Shown here piece after piece: positions 5,747-13,296 of a DNA stretch of 15,814 nt. The notes under the pieces are model-generated. The model was not told the origin of the DNA, searched no databases, and was given only the letters and a program-made list of their open reading frames with translations. Position numbers and translations under genes: made by a program. The DNA is from Clostridia bacterium (GTDB lineage: Bacteria; Bacillota; Clostridia; Oscillospirales; CAG-272): contig JAFTMF010000071.1 in the NCBI GenBank assembly GCA_017452565.1, forward strand, positions 1 through 15,814. Direction: 5' to 3'. The first letter of the stretch is position 1. Each line of letters starts with the position of its first letter.

Positions 5747-8430
5747 AACTGAAACTGAAACGAATCATTGCAGTTTTGCTGGTAGCGGTTCTTTGCTTTG
5801 CCGCCATTCCCTTCTCTGCCTTCGCCGCATCGACGCAGTTTGCCTATACCGACGAGGACATCGAGGACCTCTATTACGATTACGAATATCTGGCAGGGAT
5901 GCTGGAAGGCATTTTCTACAGCGACAAAGGCATTGCTTATTGGAAGTATGCCAACGAGATGGAAGACAAAAAGGTTGCGAGCTGGCTGATTGACAAAGCC
6001 AACACCATTTTGGGCGAGTCCCCCGATGAGAAGTATTACACCAAAATTCTCACCAATATGATCGCTATGTTCGAATACGATATGGCCGATCAGGTGGAGC
6101 AGCAGGGACAGTATGACAATATGAAGAACGTTGCCGAGTACGGCCTCGATCTGCTGGACATCGGTGCTACCGTGGTGGGCTTGGAGGATACCGGCGAGAA
6201 GATCGGAAAGGTGCTCTCTCTTGCCTCTGACGGTATTGATCTGGTATTGGATACCGCAAACAAGATCAAATATTACGAGCTGACCATTCAGAACTACGCC
6301 AAAGCGGAGAAATTCCTCGCCGCGGTCAACGAATATTCGGAAAACAAGGCGCTCTCCGAGGCCGCTCACGAGCTGCGCACGGTCAACGAGCTGCTTCTGA
6401 AAGAGAGAGTGAAGTGCATCTCCGATATGGGCGGCAACGTGGGGATGTTCTCTGCCAAAAATTTCCTATCCGATTTCTCCTTCTCCATTCTCAAAAAGGT
6501 GGACGCCTACCAAAGCGATCCCCTTGTGAAGGACTACGTGGACTACGGCGAACAGGCGTACAAGGCCATCGACCGTTTGATTTCCACCGGCAAGGCGGTA
6601 TTCAAGACGGTAATGCTGGGAGGAGATCTCCTGTTCGGCACCACCAACACCTTCCGCCGTCACAACGAGATGATGACCATGGCCGACATTGCAGAGGCGC
6701 TGATTGCCGCCAACAATGCCGTCAAGGTGGACAAAAATGCCTCCGCCGAGGCAATTTACAGCAATATTCACACCAAGTGCGAGTATTACAAGATGCTTCT
6801 CTCGGTTCATCTGCGAGGCGAGCATCTGATTTACAGTCTGAACTCTAACGATGCAGGCGTGCTCTCCCAGATCAGCAAATGGGTGGACGAATACTGCAAG
6901 GACGAGGATAAGACCATCAAAAAGTGGTACGATGGGCAGGCGAAGTCCTGCGAGGAGTATTACAACAAGGTGAAGGATCTCTTCGTCCGTCTGATGCAGC
7001 AGAAGTACGTGGTGCACAACGGATTCGAGCTCCACGACGGCTTTATCTGCGAGATCGAGCGGAAGAAAACCGTTCCCGAGGGCTATATCGGCGTTTACTC
7101 CTTTGCCGATTTCAAGCAGATCGCCGACAGCTGTCCCAGCGATGCGCATATCACCTCCATTTACACCCAAGCCACCGAAGCCAACACCGCCAAGTACATT
7201 CTGATGAACGATATTACCCTCCCTGCGGATTATGATATGACGGGGACGTTCTACGGCGTGCTGGACGGCAACGGATATACGATGAGCGGTTTGAACAAGC
7301 CCCTCTTCCGCTACATCGGCAATGCTACGGTGAAGAATCTGGGGCTGGAGATCAGCTGTACCATCGACGCCGAGGACAACGAGCTGAACTTCGGTGCCAT
7401 CGCCCGCTGTCCCAACTCCTTCCACAACAAAAACAATGTTTACATCGACAACTGCTTCGTGAAGGGCAACGTGACCCTCAGCTGCCGTTCGGGCTCCTTC
7501 GGCGGTCTTTTGGGAATCGGCGACGGTGCCTATCTCACCAACTGCTACAACGAGGCTGACATCGACGTCAAAACCCGTCAGACTGCGGCACTGGGCGGCA
7601 TCTGCGGTGAGGACGGTGCTATCACCAACTGCTTCAACACCGGCTCGCTGAGTCTGTACACCACCTGCGAGAACACCTTCAATCCCGAAACGGTAGAAGC
7701 CGTGGTAGGCGGCATCAAGGGGTACAACTTTGCCGATTCCATCCGCAACTGCTACAACACCGGCAGTATCAGCGCTGAGACTGCCATCGGCTGTCGGGTG
7801 CGAACCGGCGGTATCATCGGCTACAATTACGGCTCCGCTTCCAACGCCTACGTGGAAAACTGCTACAACTTAGGCAGAGTCACAAACGAATGGGCGGATG
7901 CCTATGACCCCTCCGAGGAATACGGCGGTGCCTTTAAGCCCTCCTATTCGTCGGGCGGTATCGTAGGCTATACGGGCTACAATCTGTATATCAACAAGTG
8001 CTGGAACGGCGGTACCATCTCGGGCGAGCACTTCGTAGGCGGCATTATCGGCGGTTCCGGAGGAAGTGAACCGGACAGCATCACCAACTGTTACAATATC
8101 GGCGCGATCTCGGCCGTGCAGTATGCGGGCGGTATCGTGGGCAAGGACTTCCACACCACCGGTATTGTCTGCTCCTACAATGCAGGCGTGATTTCGGGTG
8201 CGCTACACTGCGGTTCCATTGTGGGCTTCATCCAGAACGACGAAGAGAATCTGGTCTCCTGCTATTATGTAGAGGGCGGTGCCGGCGCAACTGCCAGCGG
8301 CATCAGCTACCCGGGCGCCAAGGCGATCACCACCGCACAGTTGGCCGTGGCAGCCACCTTCGAGGGCTTCGACTTCATAGACACTTGGAAGCTGCGGGAT
8401 GACGATTCAATGCCTCAGCTGAAGCAGTAA
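5743..8430 (+). CDS. Large secreted protein with GLUG-type beta-helix repeats
   Basis: 895 residues. A signal peptide covers about 1-28, ending SAFA before AST. Residues about 30-440 look largely helical and are unlike anything I recognise. From about 447 (GYIGVYSFADF) the protein has the beginning typical of GLUG-type beta-helix proteins: a weak-strand segment, YILMNDITLPADY, then LDGNGYTMSGLN. About nine imperfect repeats follow (roughly 565-850), each built on GGIxGY and xNCYNxGxI, for example GGIIGYNYGS and ITNCYNIGAI. The end, with a Trp-Lys and PQLKQ, is the usual close of these proteins. No LPXTG sorting signal or C-terminal membrane helix is seen. It is probably extracellular and may be held by the partner encoded just before it; the genes overlap by 4 bp and GGAGGT gives a strong ribosome site. 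Adhesion or carbohydrate contact is likely for such proteins, but no catalytic site can be named. Confidence 0.88.
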   Translation: MKLKLKRIIAVLLVAVLCFAAIPFSAFAASTQFAYTDEDIEDLYYDYEYLAGMLEGIFYSDKGIAYWKYANEMEDKKVASWLIDKANTILGESPDEKYYTKILTNMIAMFEYDMADQVEQQGQYDNMKNVAEYGLDLLDIGATVVGLEDTGEKIGKVLSLASDGIDLVLDTANKIKYYELTIQNYAKAEKFLAAVNEYSENKALSEAAHELRTVNELLLKERVKCISDMGGNVGMFSAKNFLSDFSFSILKKVDAYQSDPLVKDYVDYGEQAYKAIDRLISTGKAVFKTVMLGGDLLFGTTNTFRRHNEMMTMADIAEALIAANNAVKVDKNASAEAIYSNIHTKCEYYKMLLSVHLRGEHLIYSLNSNDAGVLSQISKWVDEYCKDEDKTIKKWYDGQAKSCEEYYNKVKDLFVRLMQQKYVVHNGFELHDGFICEIERKKTVPEGYIGVYSFADFKQIADSCPSDAHITSIYTQATEANTAKYILMNDITLPADYDMTGTFYGVLDGNGYTMSGLNKPLFRYIGNATVKNLGLEISCTIDAEDNELNFGAIARCPNSFHNKNNVYIDNCFVKGNVTLSCRSGSFGGLLGIGDGAYLTNCYNEADIDVKTRQTAALGGICGEDGAITNCFNTGSLSLYTTCENTFNPETVEAVVGGIKGYNFADSIRNCYNTGSISAETAIGCRVRTGGIIGYNYGSASNAYVENCYNLGRVTNEWADAYDPSEEYGGAFKPSYSSGGIVGYTGYNLYINKCWNGGTISGEHFVGGIIGGSGGSEPDSITNCYNIGAISAVQYAGGIVGKDFHTTGIVCSYNAGVISGALHCGSIVGFIQNDEENLVSCYYVEGGAGATASGISYPGAKAITTAQLAVAATFEGFDFIDTWKLRDDDSMPQLKQ

Positions 8431-8447
8431 TACCATCGAATCAAATG

Positions 8448-8478
8448 AATCCCCTCGCTACGGCGAGGGGATTTCTTC
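8448..8478 (+). terminator. Hairpin terminator after beta-helix gene
   Basis: AATCCCCTCGC, loop TACG, GCGAGGGGATT (8448-8473), then TCTTC. The 11-bp stem is strong and the T-tract weak. The hairpin core is repeated exactly at 10703-10725. Confidence 0.75.
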
Positions 8479-8535
8479 ACACTATCTGTGTTAATATCAT
8501 AACATATTAGTTAACAAAACGGACACAAATTGGAA

Positions 8536-8564
8536 TTGATTTATTTATATAATTGTGAGATAAT
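8536..8564 (+). promoter_or_regulatory. Promoter of the 8615-10034 pair
   Basis: TTGATT (8536-8541), a 17-bp spacer and GATAAT (8559-8564) with TGA before the -10 box. Over 34 bases it matches the promoter at 10139 with three differences. Confidence 0.7.
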
Positions 8565-8614
8565 GGAAGCAGGATCCGACTGTATCTATTTCATTCAAGA
8601 GAGGAAAGAATCCA

Positions 8615-9064
8615 ATGAAACCAACACTTCGCAGTATTCTGACCGGTATCGGGTACACCATTTGCACCCATTTGGCGGCTTGGGGCGCATTCCTGCTGTT
8701 CTACTTAGCCCTCAGATGGGACGAAGCGTCCATCTTTGCCACCACGATTGTTCTGTGCATCTCCATCGGAGTCTATTTCCATCTGCAAAATAAAAACAGC
8801 AAGCCCCTATTTTGCTTGCTTTCGGCGGGCATCACCCATTTGCTGTTGTATATCGGAGAGGGCACCCTGATCTCCCTCATCGATAAGGCCGGGCTGTGGC
8901 ATATCTGGGACCCTATCGGCACCATATTTTTCAAGGGACTCTCTTATGGCGTGATTGCCTTGATCATCGGGGGCGGCTTGCTCTTTATGCTCGTAGCCGA
9001 CGCCATTCGCATCGGCGTGCTCCGTTACAAGGCAGGCAAACGGCAGATGGAGGCAGGAAAATAA
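8615..9064 (+). CDS. Small four-helix membrane protein of unknown function
   Basis: 149 residues, with four hydrophobic helices at about 16-33, 37-57, 64-89 and 104-131 and a basic C-terminal tail (RYKAGKRQ). By the positive-inside pattern both ends are probably cytoplasmic. AGAGGAAAG precedes ATG 8615, and the promoter is 50 bp upstream. The next gene, a lipoprotein, follows 46 bp later with no visible promoter or terminator between, so the two are probably one transcript. I do not recognise the family; a permease-like or holin-like role cannot be told from the sequence. Confidence 0.78.
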   Translation: MKPTLRSILTGIGYTICTHLAAWGAFLLFYLALRWDEASIFATTIVLCISIGVYFHLQNKNSKPLFCLLSAGITHLLLYIGEGTLISLIDKAGLWHIWDPIGTIFFKGLSYGVIALIIGGGLLFMLVADAIRIGVLRYKAGKRQMEAGK

Positions 9065-9110
9065 CGGAAGCAAGATGAATATGTAATTCTCTCGCTGCAA
9101 GGAGGTTTTT

Positions 9111-10034
9111 ATGAAAAAGATTTTGTCAATGCTGACTGCATCGGTTTTGTTATGCACTCTGTCGGGATGCAATGATACCCCTCGCATTCCTACCGACTGT
9201 GACTATACAGAGCTGTATTGCGCCGAAGGATACAAATCCGATTATCTGTTCGATTGCTTTTATTCTTACACCCACGAAGATAGCAGCGGATACGTCGGCG
9301 ATTTGTACGTAGCTGACCGTGACTTTGCTCATTTTCAATTTCAAAACGGCCAGCTCCAAAACGCTGAAATCGTGAAGCAGGAGCCTTATACAACCTTTTC
9401 CGCTCACCGTGAAACCGAGTCGCAAAAGAAGCTGTTGGCTCAGCTGTGTGCCGACGGGTCGATTCCGGGCGAGGTGCTGGAGGTGGAAGAGGATTCCAGA
9501 TTCTACTGGAACTATCGGGATTATACCGTTGTTTTTTGCAACCGCTACGCCGCCAAGGAAGCACCGATTCTCATTCGATACGATAGCGGTACGGGAGAGC
9601 ATCCGCTTGTTTGCACTCTCACCGACAGTACCGAACCCAATAGCATTCAACTGATACGCTATGGCAACTATCTTTGCTTCGACGATGCGCATACCATCGA
9701 TTTGACGACGATGAAAACAGTGGATTCTTTTGAGAAACCCGAGCTGCCCCAATACACGCATAGCGTTGTGTTGGAGACTTTAGAAGCGGCCAAGTCTGAA
9801 CGGTTGGAGAATCTGATCACTGCGATCCGCTCCGACGAATCGTTAAAATTTAAGAGCGTAGACGGAGTTACCGATGACGTGGTGATCTATTTTCAGATCG
9901 AACGCACCACGTATCTCCTTGAATGCGACGAATCGATGCATCTGCAAAGAGTGACCTCATTCTCGCTGGGCGATTGGTGCATTTATGATATGAATCTGTA
10001 TAATGATGGTTATGATTGGTATATAGATGAATAA
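9111..10034 (+). CDS. Putative lipoprotein of unknown function
   Basis: 307 residues. The N-terminus MKKILSM, a hydrophobic stretch and the lipobox LSGC with Cys20 indicate cleavage by signal peptidase II and anchoring to the outer face of the membrane. AAGGAGG six bases before ATG is close to ideal. The mature part is rich in Asp, Glu and Tyr, looks like a soluble mainly-beta domain, and has segments such as PILIRYDSGTGEHPLVCTL and NYLCFDDAHTIDL that suggest propeller-like or sandwich strands. No known motif is visible. It is probably co-transcribed with the four-helix membrane protein before it. Confidence 0.82.
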   Translation: MKKILSMLTASVLLCTLSGCNDTPRIPTDCDYTELYCAEGYKSDYLFDCFYSYTHEDSSGYVGDLYVADRDFAHFQFQNGQLQNAEIVKQEPYTTFSAHRETESQKKLLAQLCADGSIPGEVLEVEEDSRFYWNYRDYTVVFCNRYAAKEAPILIRYDSGTGEHPLVCTLTDSTEPNSIQLIRYGNYLCFDDAHTIDLTTMKTVDSFEKPELPQYTHSVVLETLEAAKSERLENLITAIRSDESLKFKSVDGVTDDVVIYFQIERTTYLLECDESMHLQRVTSFSLGDWCIYDMNLYNDGYDWYIDE

Positions 10035-10072
10035 TAATCGGTGACCATCGCAGTATGACAGATCGCCCTTCC

Positions 10073-10113
10073 AATCCCCTTCGCCTACGGCGAGGGGGCG
10101 GGGGCATCCCCCG
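10073..10113 (+). terminator. Two adjacent GC-rich hairpins after lipoprotein gene
   Basis: The first hairpin pairs CCCCTTCGCC (10076-10085) with GGCGAGGGG (10089-10097) with one bulged T; it is a variant of the hairpins at 8448 and 10703. The second is GGGGG CAT CCCCC (10100-10112). There is no T-tract, so termination is probable but not certain. Confidence 0.5.
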
Positions 10114-10138
10114 TTCACAGAAAGGATACAGAATCAAC

Positions 10139-10167
10139 TTGATTTGTTTATACAAATGTGAGATAAT
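10139..10167 (+). promoter_or_regulatory. Promoter of the gene at 10251
   Basis: TTGATT (10139-10144), a 17-bp spacer and GATAAT (10162-10167) with extended TGA. It is nearly identical to the promoter at 8536, including GGAAG after the -10 box. Confidence 0.7.
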
Positions 10168-10250
10168 GGAAGTGCAACGAAGCACGATATCAACCCCACA
10201 TAACTATAGACCGTTACAATTTCAGTCACTTCGACAATAAGGAGATACTC

Positions 10251-10682
10251 ATGAAAAAAAGAACGCTAATCATTGTAACTTGCGTTTTATTATTGATTGC
10301 TACACTGTTTGCTTCCTCAGCAGTTTTTTTAGTTCCTTCTTTTTTCAACAACTCTACTTCTCTCAATGCGAATGAAAACAATGAAATAAAAAAGACCGTT
10401 TTATCTGCTATTAAAAACAGATATTCTTTTTTCGGCGAGAACAACTCCACCTTATATGATCAAGAATCATCCTCTAAAATAGTGCAACTTTGTGATCCAA
10501 ATCAAGACAAACATCTACTGTGCATATTGACGTCTGACTTTATGGATACCACAGAAGCACATGATGACGATACTTTTTCGGTAAAAGTAAAGATGTATTA
10601 CCCTGTGGATTGTTATCATGAGTTTCGAATTAATAAGTCGCAATCGGGTTACATCATAACATATTGGGAAATTGATATATAA
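10251..10682 (+). CDS. Small membrane-anchored protein of unknown function, A/T-rich
   Basis: 143 residues. MKKR is followed by one hydrophobic helix (about 5-28), so it is an anchored protein with an outside domain, or a secreted one. The domain is polar, rich in Asn, Ser and Asp, and contains two Cys in CDPNQDKHLLC and one further on in CYHEF. AAGGAG six bases before ATG fixes the start. The gene is noticeably richer in A/T-ending codons than the hexuronate genes next to it, which suggests a separate origin. It is alone between its own promoter and terminator. I do not recognise a family. Confidence 0.75.
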   Translation: MKKRTLIIVTCVLLLIATLFASSAVFLVPSFFNNSTSLNANENNEIKKTVLSAIKNRYSFFGENNSTLYDQESSSKIVQLCDPNQDKHLLCILTSDFMDTTEAHDDDTFSVKVKMYYPVDCYHEFRINKSQSGYIITYWEIDI

Positions 10683-10702
10683 AATAATAGAATGCCTATT
10701 CT

Positions 10703-10732
10703 CCCCTCGCTACGGCGAGGGGATTGCTTTTT
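10703..10732 (+). terminator. Hairpin terminator after the gene at 10251
   Basis: CCCCTCGC (10703-10710), TACG, GCGAGGGG (10715-10722), then ATTGCTTTTT. The hairpin and following ATT are identical to 8451-8473. Confidence 0.82.
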
Positions 10733-10807
10733 CCCCCTGCCAAAATATCACTTTCCGCTATTTTTTCAAAATATCATCACAACATCATCTCAATCTGCAA
10801 TTGGCCG

Positions 10808-10836
10808 TTGAAAAATTCCCCCATTTGTGCTATAAT
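10808..10836 (+). promoter_or_regulatory. Promoter of the uxuA-uxuB operon
   Basis: TTGAAA (10808-10813), a 17-bp spacer and TATAAT (10831-10836) with extended TGC. The leader to ATG 10921 is about 80 nt and holds a small hairpin, CGGCC (10859-10863) with GGCCG (10871-10875). The 75 bp upstream of the promoter hold no gene. Confidence 0.8.
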
Positions 10837-10920
10837 AAATTGAATGTGGGATTTTCCCCGGCCGGCGGAAGGCCGTGACCCTTTCGCACACTCTATCAAA
10901 TCATTTTGGAGGACAAACCT

Positions 10921-11976
10921 ATGAACATGAAGATGTCATTCCGTTGGTACGGCGAGGACGATCCGGTCACTCTGCGGTACATTTCCCAGATTCCCGGTAT
11001 GCGTTCCATCGTATCGGCAGTCTACGACGTAAAACCCGGCGAGGTTTGGGGCGAAGAGTCCCTTGCCAAGATGAAAGCACAGTGCGAGGCAAACGGCCTT
11101 GTCTTCGACGTGGTGGAATCCATTCCCGTTCACGAGGACATCAAGCTGGGCAGAGGCAACGTGGACGAGCTGCTGGAAGTTTACTGCGAGAACGTCCGCC
11201 GCTGTGCAAAGTACGGCGTGAAGTGCGTGACCTACAACTTTATGCCGGTCTTCGACTGGACCCGTACCCAGCTGGACAAGGAGGCCGCTGACGGCTCTAC
11301 TTCCCTTGTGATGTACTGGGAACAGATGAAGGGTCTGAATCCCCTCACCGACGATATTCACCTCCCCGGCTGGGACTCCAGCTACACTCAGGACGAGGTG
11401 CGTGAGCTGATTTCCGCTTACGGCGAACTGGGCGAAGAGGGACTTTGGAAGAATTTGGAAAAGTTCCTGAAGAAAGTAATCCCCGTTGCCGAGGAGTGCG
11501 GCGTGCGGATGGCCATTCACCCCGACGATCCTCCCTACCCCATCTTCGGCCTGCCCCGTGTGATCACCTGCGAGGCAAACCTGGATCGCTTCCTCGCGCT
11601 CTATGACAGTCCTGCCAACAGCCTCTGCCTCTGCACCGGCTCCCTGGGCTGCGCTGCCTTCAATGACATCCCTAAACTGGTTCGCAAGTATGCGGCGATG
11701 GATCGCATCGCATTTATGCATATCCGCAACGTGAAGCTGATGGACGACGGCTCCTTCGAGGAGCGTGCCCACCTCTCCTCCTGCGGCTCGCTGGACATTT
11801 ACGAGATCGTCAAGGCGCTGGCCGAGAACAACTATGACGGCTACGTTCGTCCCGACCACGGCAGAATGATTTGGGGCGAGACCGGCAAGCCGGGTTACGG
11901 CCTCTTTGACCGCGCACTGGGCGCTACCTATCTCAACGGACTGTTTGAAGCACTGGAAAAGGAGTATTCGAAATGA
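10921..11976 (+). CDS. uxuA: Mannonate dehydratase
   Basis: A 351-residue cytoplasmic enzyme that dehydrates D-mannonate to 2-keto-3-deoxy-D-gluconate (EC 4.2.1.8). The N-terminus MSFRWYGEDDPVTL is typical of the UxuA family. It has a TIM-barrel fold with one divalent metal. The residues known to bind the metal in Streptococcus suis ManD have clear counterparts: His200 (MAIHPDDPP), Cys238 (LCLCTGSLG), His267 (FMHIRN) and Asp312 (RPDHGRMIW). Length is as expected for the family. GGAGGA lies 7 bases before ATG 10921; a second ATG two codons on is possible. Its stop overlaps the start of uxuB by ATGA. It is the first gene after a good promoter, so uxuA and uxuB are expected to be transcribed and translated together. 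Confidence 0.96.
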   Translation: MNMKMSFRWYGEDDPVTLRYISQIPGMRSIVSAVYDVKPGEVWGEESLAKMKAQCEANGLVFDVVESIPVHEDIKLGRGNVDELLEVYCENVRRCAKYGVKCVTYNFMPVFDWTRTQLDKEAADGSTSLVMYWEQMKGLNPLTDDIHLPGWDSSYTQDEVRELISAYGELGEEGLWKNLEKFLKKVIPVAEECGVRMAIHPDDPPYPIFGLPRVITCEANLDRFLALYDSPANSLCLCTGSLGCAAFNDIPKLVRKYAAMDRIAFMHIRNVKLMDDGSFEERAHLSSCGSLDIYEIVKALAENNYDGYVRPDHGRMIWGETGKPGYGLFDRALGATYLNGLFEALEKEYSK

Positions 11977-12824
11977 TGGCAAACGTAATTAACACCAATC
12001 TCAGCGGCAAGGTTGCCGTTGTCACCGGCGCAGGCGGCGTGCTCTGCAGCCATTTTGCAAAGGTTTTGGCAAGAGCAGGCGCAAAGGTTGCTCTGCTGGA
12101 TCTGAACGAGGAAGCGGCAAAGCAGTTTGCCGAGGAAATCGTCGCCGAGGGCGGCGTTGCCAAGGCTTACAAGTGCAACGTACTGGACAAGGACATCTGC
12201 GAAGCGGTTGCCGAGGCAGTCAAGGCCGATCTGGGCGATTGCGACATTCTGGTCAACGGTGCCGGCGGTAACAATCCCCGTGCCACCACCGACAAGGAAT
12301 ATTTTGAAATCGGTGACATCGATGCTGACACCAAGTCCTTCTTCGATTTGGATGCTTCGGGCGTAGAGTTCGTCTTTAATCTGAACTTCCTGGGCACTCT
12401 GATCCCCACCCAGGCCTTTGCCAAGCAGATGGTTGGCCGCCAGGGTTGCAATATTCTGAACATCTCTTCGATGAATGCTTACACCCCTCTGACCAAGATC
12501 CCCGCATACTCGGGCGCGAAAGCTGCCATCTCCAACTTCACCCAGTGGCTGGCCGTACACTTTTCCAAGGTTGGCATCCGTGTGAACGCCATCGCTCCCG
12601 GCTTCTTCTCCACCAAGCAGAACGCCAAGCTCCTATGGAACGACGACGGCACCCCCACCGCCCGCACCGGAAAAATCCTCGCCGCTACCCCCATGGGCAG
12701 ATTCGGCGAAACCTGTGAGCTGGAAGGCGGCTTGCTCTTCCTCCTGAACAATGACGCTGCCGGCTTCATCACCGGCGTGATCCTCCCCATCGACGGCGGC
12801 TTCTCCGCTTACTCGGGGGTATAA
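11973..12824 (+). CDS. uxuB: D-mannonate oxidoreductase, short-chain dehydrogenase type
   Basis: A 283-residue short-chain dehydrogenase/reductase. The Rossmann glycine motif is TGAGGVLC (18-25), Asp43 at the end of strand 2 points to NAD rather than NADP, and the catalytic set is Ser165 or Ser166, Tyr179 and Lys183 (YSGAK). The NNAG element is present as NGAG (95-98), and the C-terminal LPIDGGFSAY is typical. Position right after uxuA, with a 4-bp overlap, supports fructuronate-mannonate oxidoreduction (EC 1.1.1.57) as in the Bacillus subtilis SDR-type UxuB, which is unrelated to the E. coli enzyme. An ATG one codon later (11976) is an alternative start. The alternative call is a gluconate 5-dehydrogenase-like SDR, less likely in this context. 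Confidence 0.88.
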   Translation: MMANVINTNLSGKVAVVTGAGGVLCSHFAKVLARAGAKVALLDLNEEAAKQFAEEIVAEGGVAKAYKCNVLDKDICEAVAEAVKADLGDCDILVNGAGGNNPRATTDKEYFEIGDIDADTKSFFDLDASGVEFVFNLNFLGTLIPTQAFAKQMVGRQGCNILNISSMNAYTPLTKIPAYSGAKAAISNFTQWLAVHFSKVGIRVNAIAPGFFSTKQNAKLLWNDDGTPTARTGKILAATPMGRFGETCELEGGLLFLLNNDAAGFITGVILPIDGGFSAYSGV

Positions 12825-12833
12825 GGGAAACGA

Positions 12834-12932
12834 TCGAGGCTCTGCCTCGAGCTCCGCTTAAGAACCTTCTTGAAAGAAGGTTCTTAAGAATCTCCAAGAA
12901 CTTTATAAAAGCCGTGCAAATACTTGCACGGC
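12834..12932 (+). terminator. Three consecutive hairpins after uxuB
   Basis: TCGAGGC-TCT-GCCTCGA (12834-12850); a 15-bp perfect stem starting CTTAAGAACCTTC at 12857 and closing at 12888; and GCCGTGCAA-ATAC-TTGCACGGC (12911-12932). None is followed by a T-run. Together they probably end or slow the uxuAB transcript or protect its 3' end. Confidence 0.55.
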
Positions 12933-12972
12933 AGAATGAAAACATATGATTCGCAACAAGCTTCCTGCTACA

Positions 12973-13004
12973 TCGTAGGGCGGGGGCTTGCTCCCGCCCT
13001 ACGA
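12973..13004. repeat. REP-like palindrome flanked by GTAG and CTAC
   Basis: The arms TCGTAGGGCGGG (12973-12984) and CCCGCCCTACGA (12993-13004) are perfectly complementary. The inner loop CTTG and the stem next to it match the palindrome at 42-66. The hairpin lies 28 bp before the start of the next small gene. Confidence 0.65.
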
Positions 13005-13032
13005 GAAAAGTTTTATGAAAGTGAGGCTGATT

Positions 13033-13278
13033 ATGAAAAAATTGAAAGCATCCGATTACCGATTGTTTTCCATCGCTTTGACCGTCGGGATCTGCTTGTT
13101 CGCCTTGATGCTGGTGGGCAATATTGTGATGTGCATACAGGACATTGTAAAATCCGATTTCTTATTGCCGATTTCCGAGGCAATTTTGGAAGAATGGCAA
13201 GGTTTATCCTTTTCTGTCATTGCAACCGCCCTGTGCGTTTCGTTGAAAGTGCTCTTTCATAAAAAGTACACTGATTGA
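13033..13278 (+). CDS. Small two-helix membrane protein
   Basis: 81 residues, with hydrophobic helices at about 11-33 and 57-75, and basic residues at both ends (MKKLK and KVLFHKKY), so both termini are probably cytoplasmic. GTGAGG precedes ATG 13033; an in-frame ATG at 13015 would add six residues and cannot be excluded, but it lacks a clear ribosome site. The frame also runs back into the palindrome at 12973-13004, which is not a believable coding start. It stands between the uxuAB and KDPG aldolase-kdgK pairs, bordered by REP-like repeats on both sides. The family is not recognised, and whether it belongs to the hexuronate pathway is unknown. Confidence 0.55.
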   Translation: MKKLKASDYRLFSIALTVGICLFALMLVGNIVMCIQDIVKSDFLLPISEAILEEWQGLSFSVIATALCVSLKVLFHKKYTD

Positions 13279-13296
13279 ACGGTTTCAACTATCCCT

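Noticed and set aside
6466..7425. Long minus-strand open frame of 319 residues inside the beta-helix gene
   Set aside because: It lies wholly antisense to a well supported secreted protein, has no ribosome site or promoter, and is explained by codon bias on the other strand.
2845..10700. Integrative element or prophage inserted at the tRNA genes
   Set aside because: The position next to tRNA-Tyr is suggestive, but there is no integrase, no duplicated tRNA 3' end and no phage gene in the window.
10837..10920. Riboswitch in the uxuA leader
   Set aside because: Only a 5-bp hairpin is visible in about 80 nt; no conserved riboswitch core is recognised.
10936..11982. Minus-strand open frame of 348 residues over uxuA
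   Set aside because: Antisense shadow of a clearly recognised enzyme gene, with no family features.
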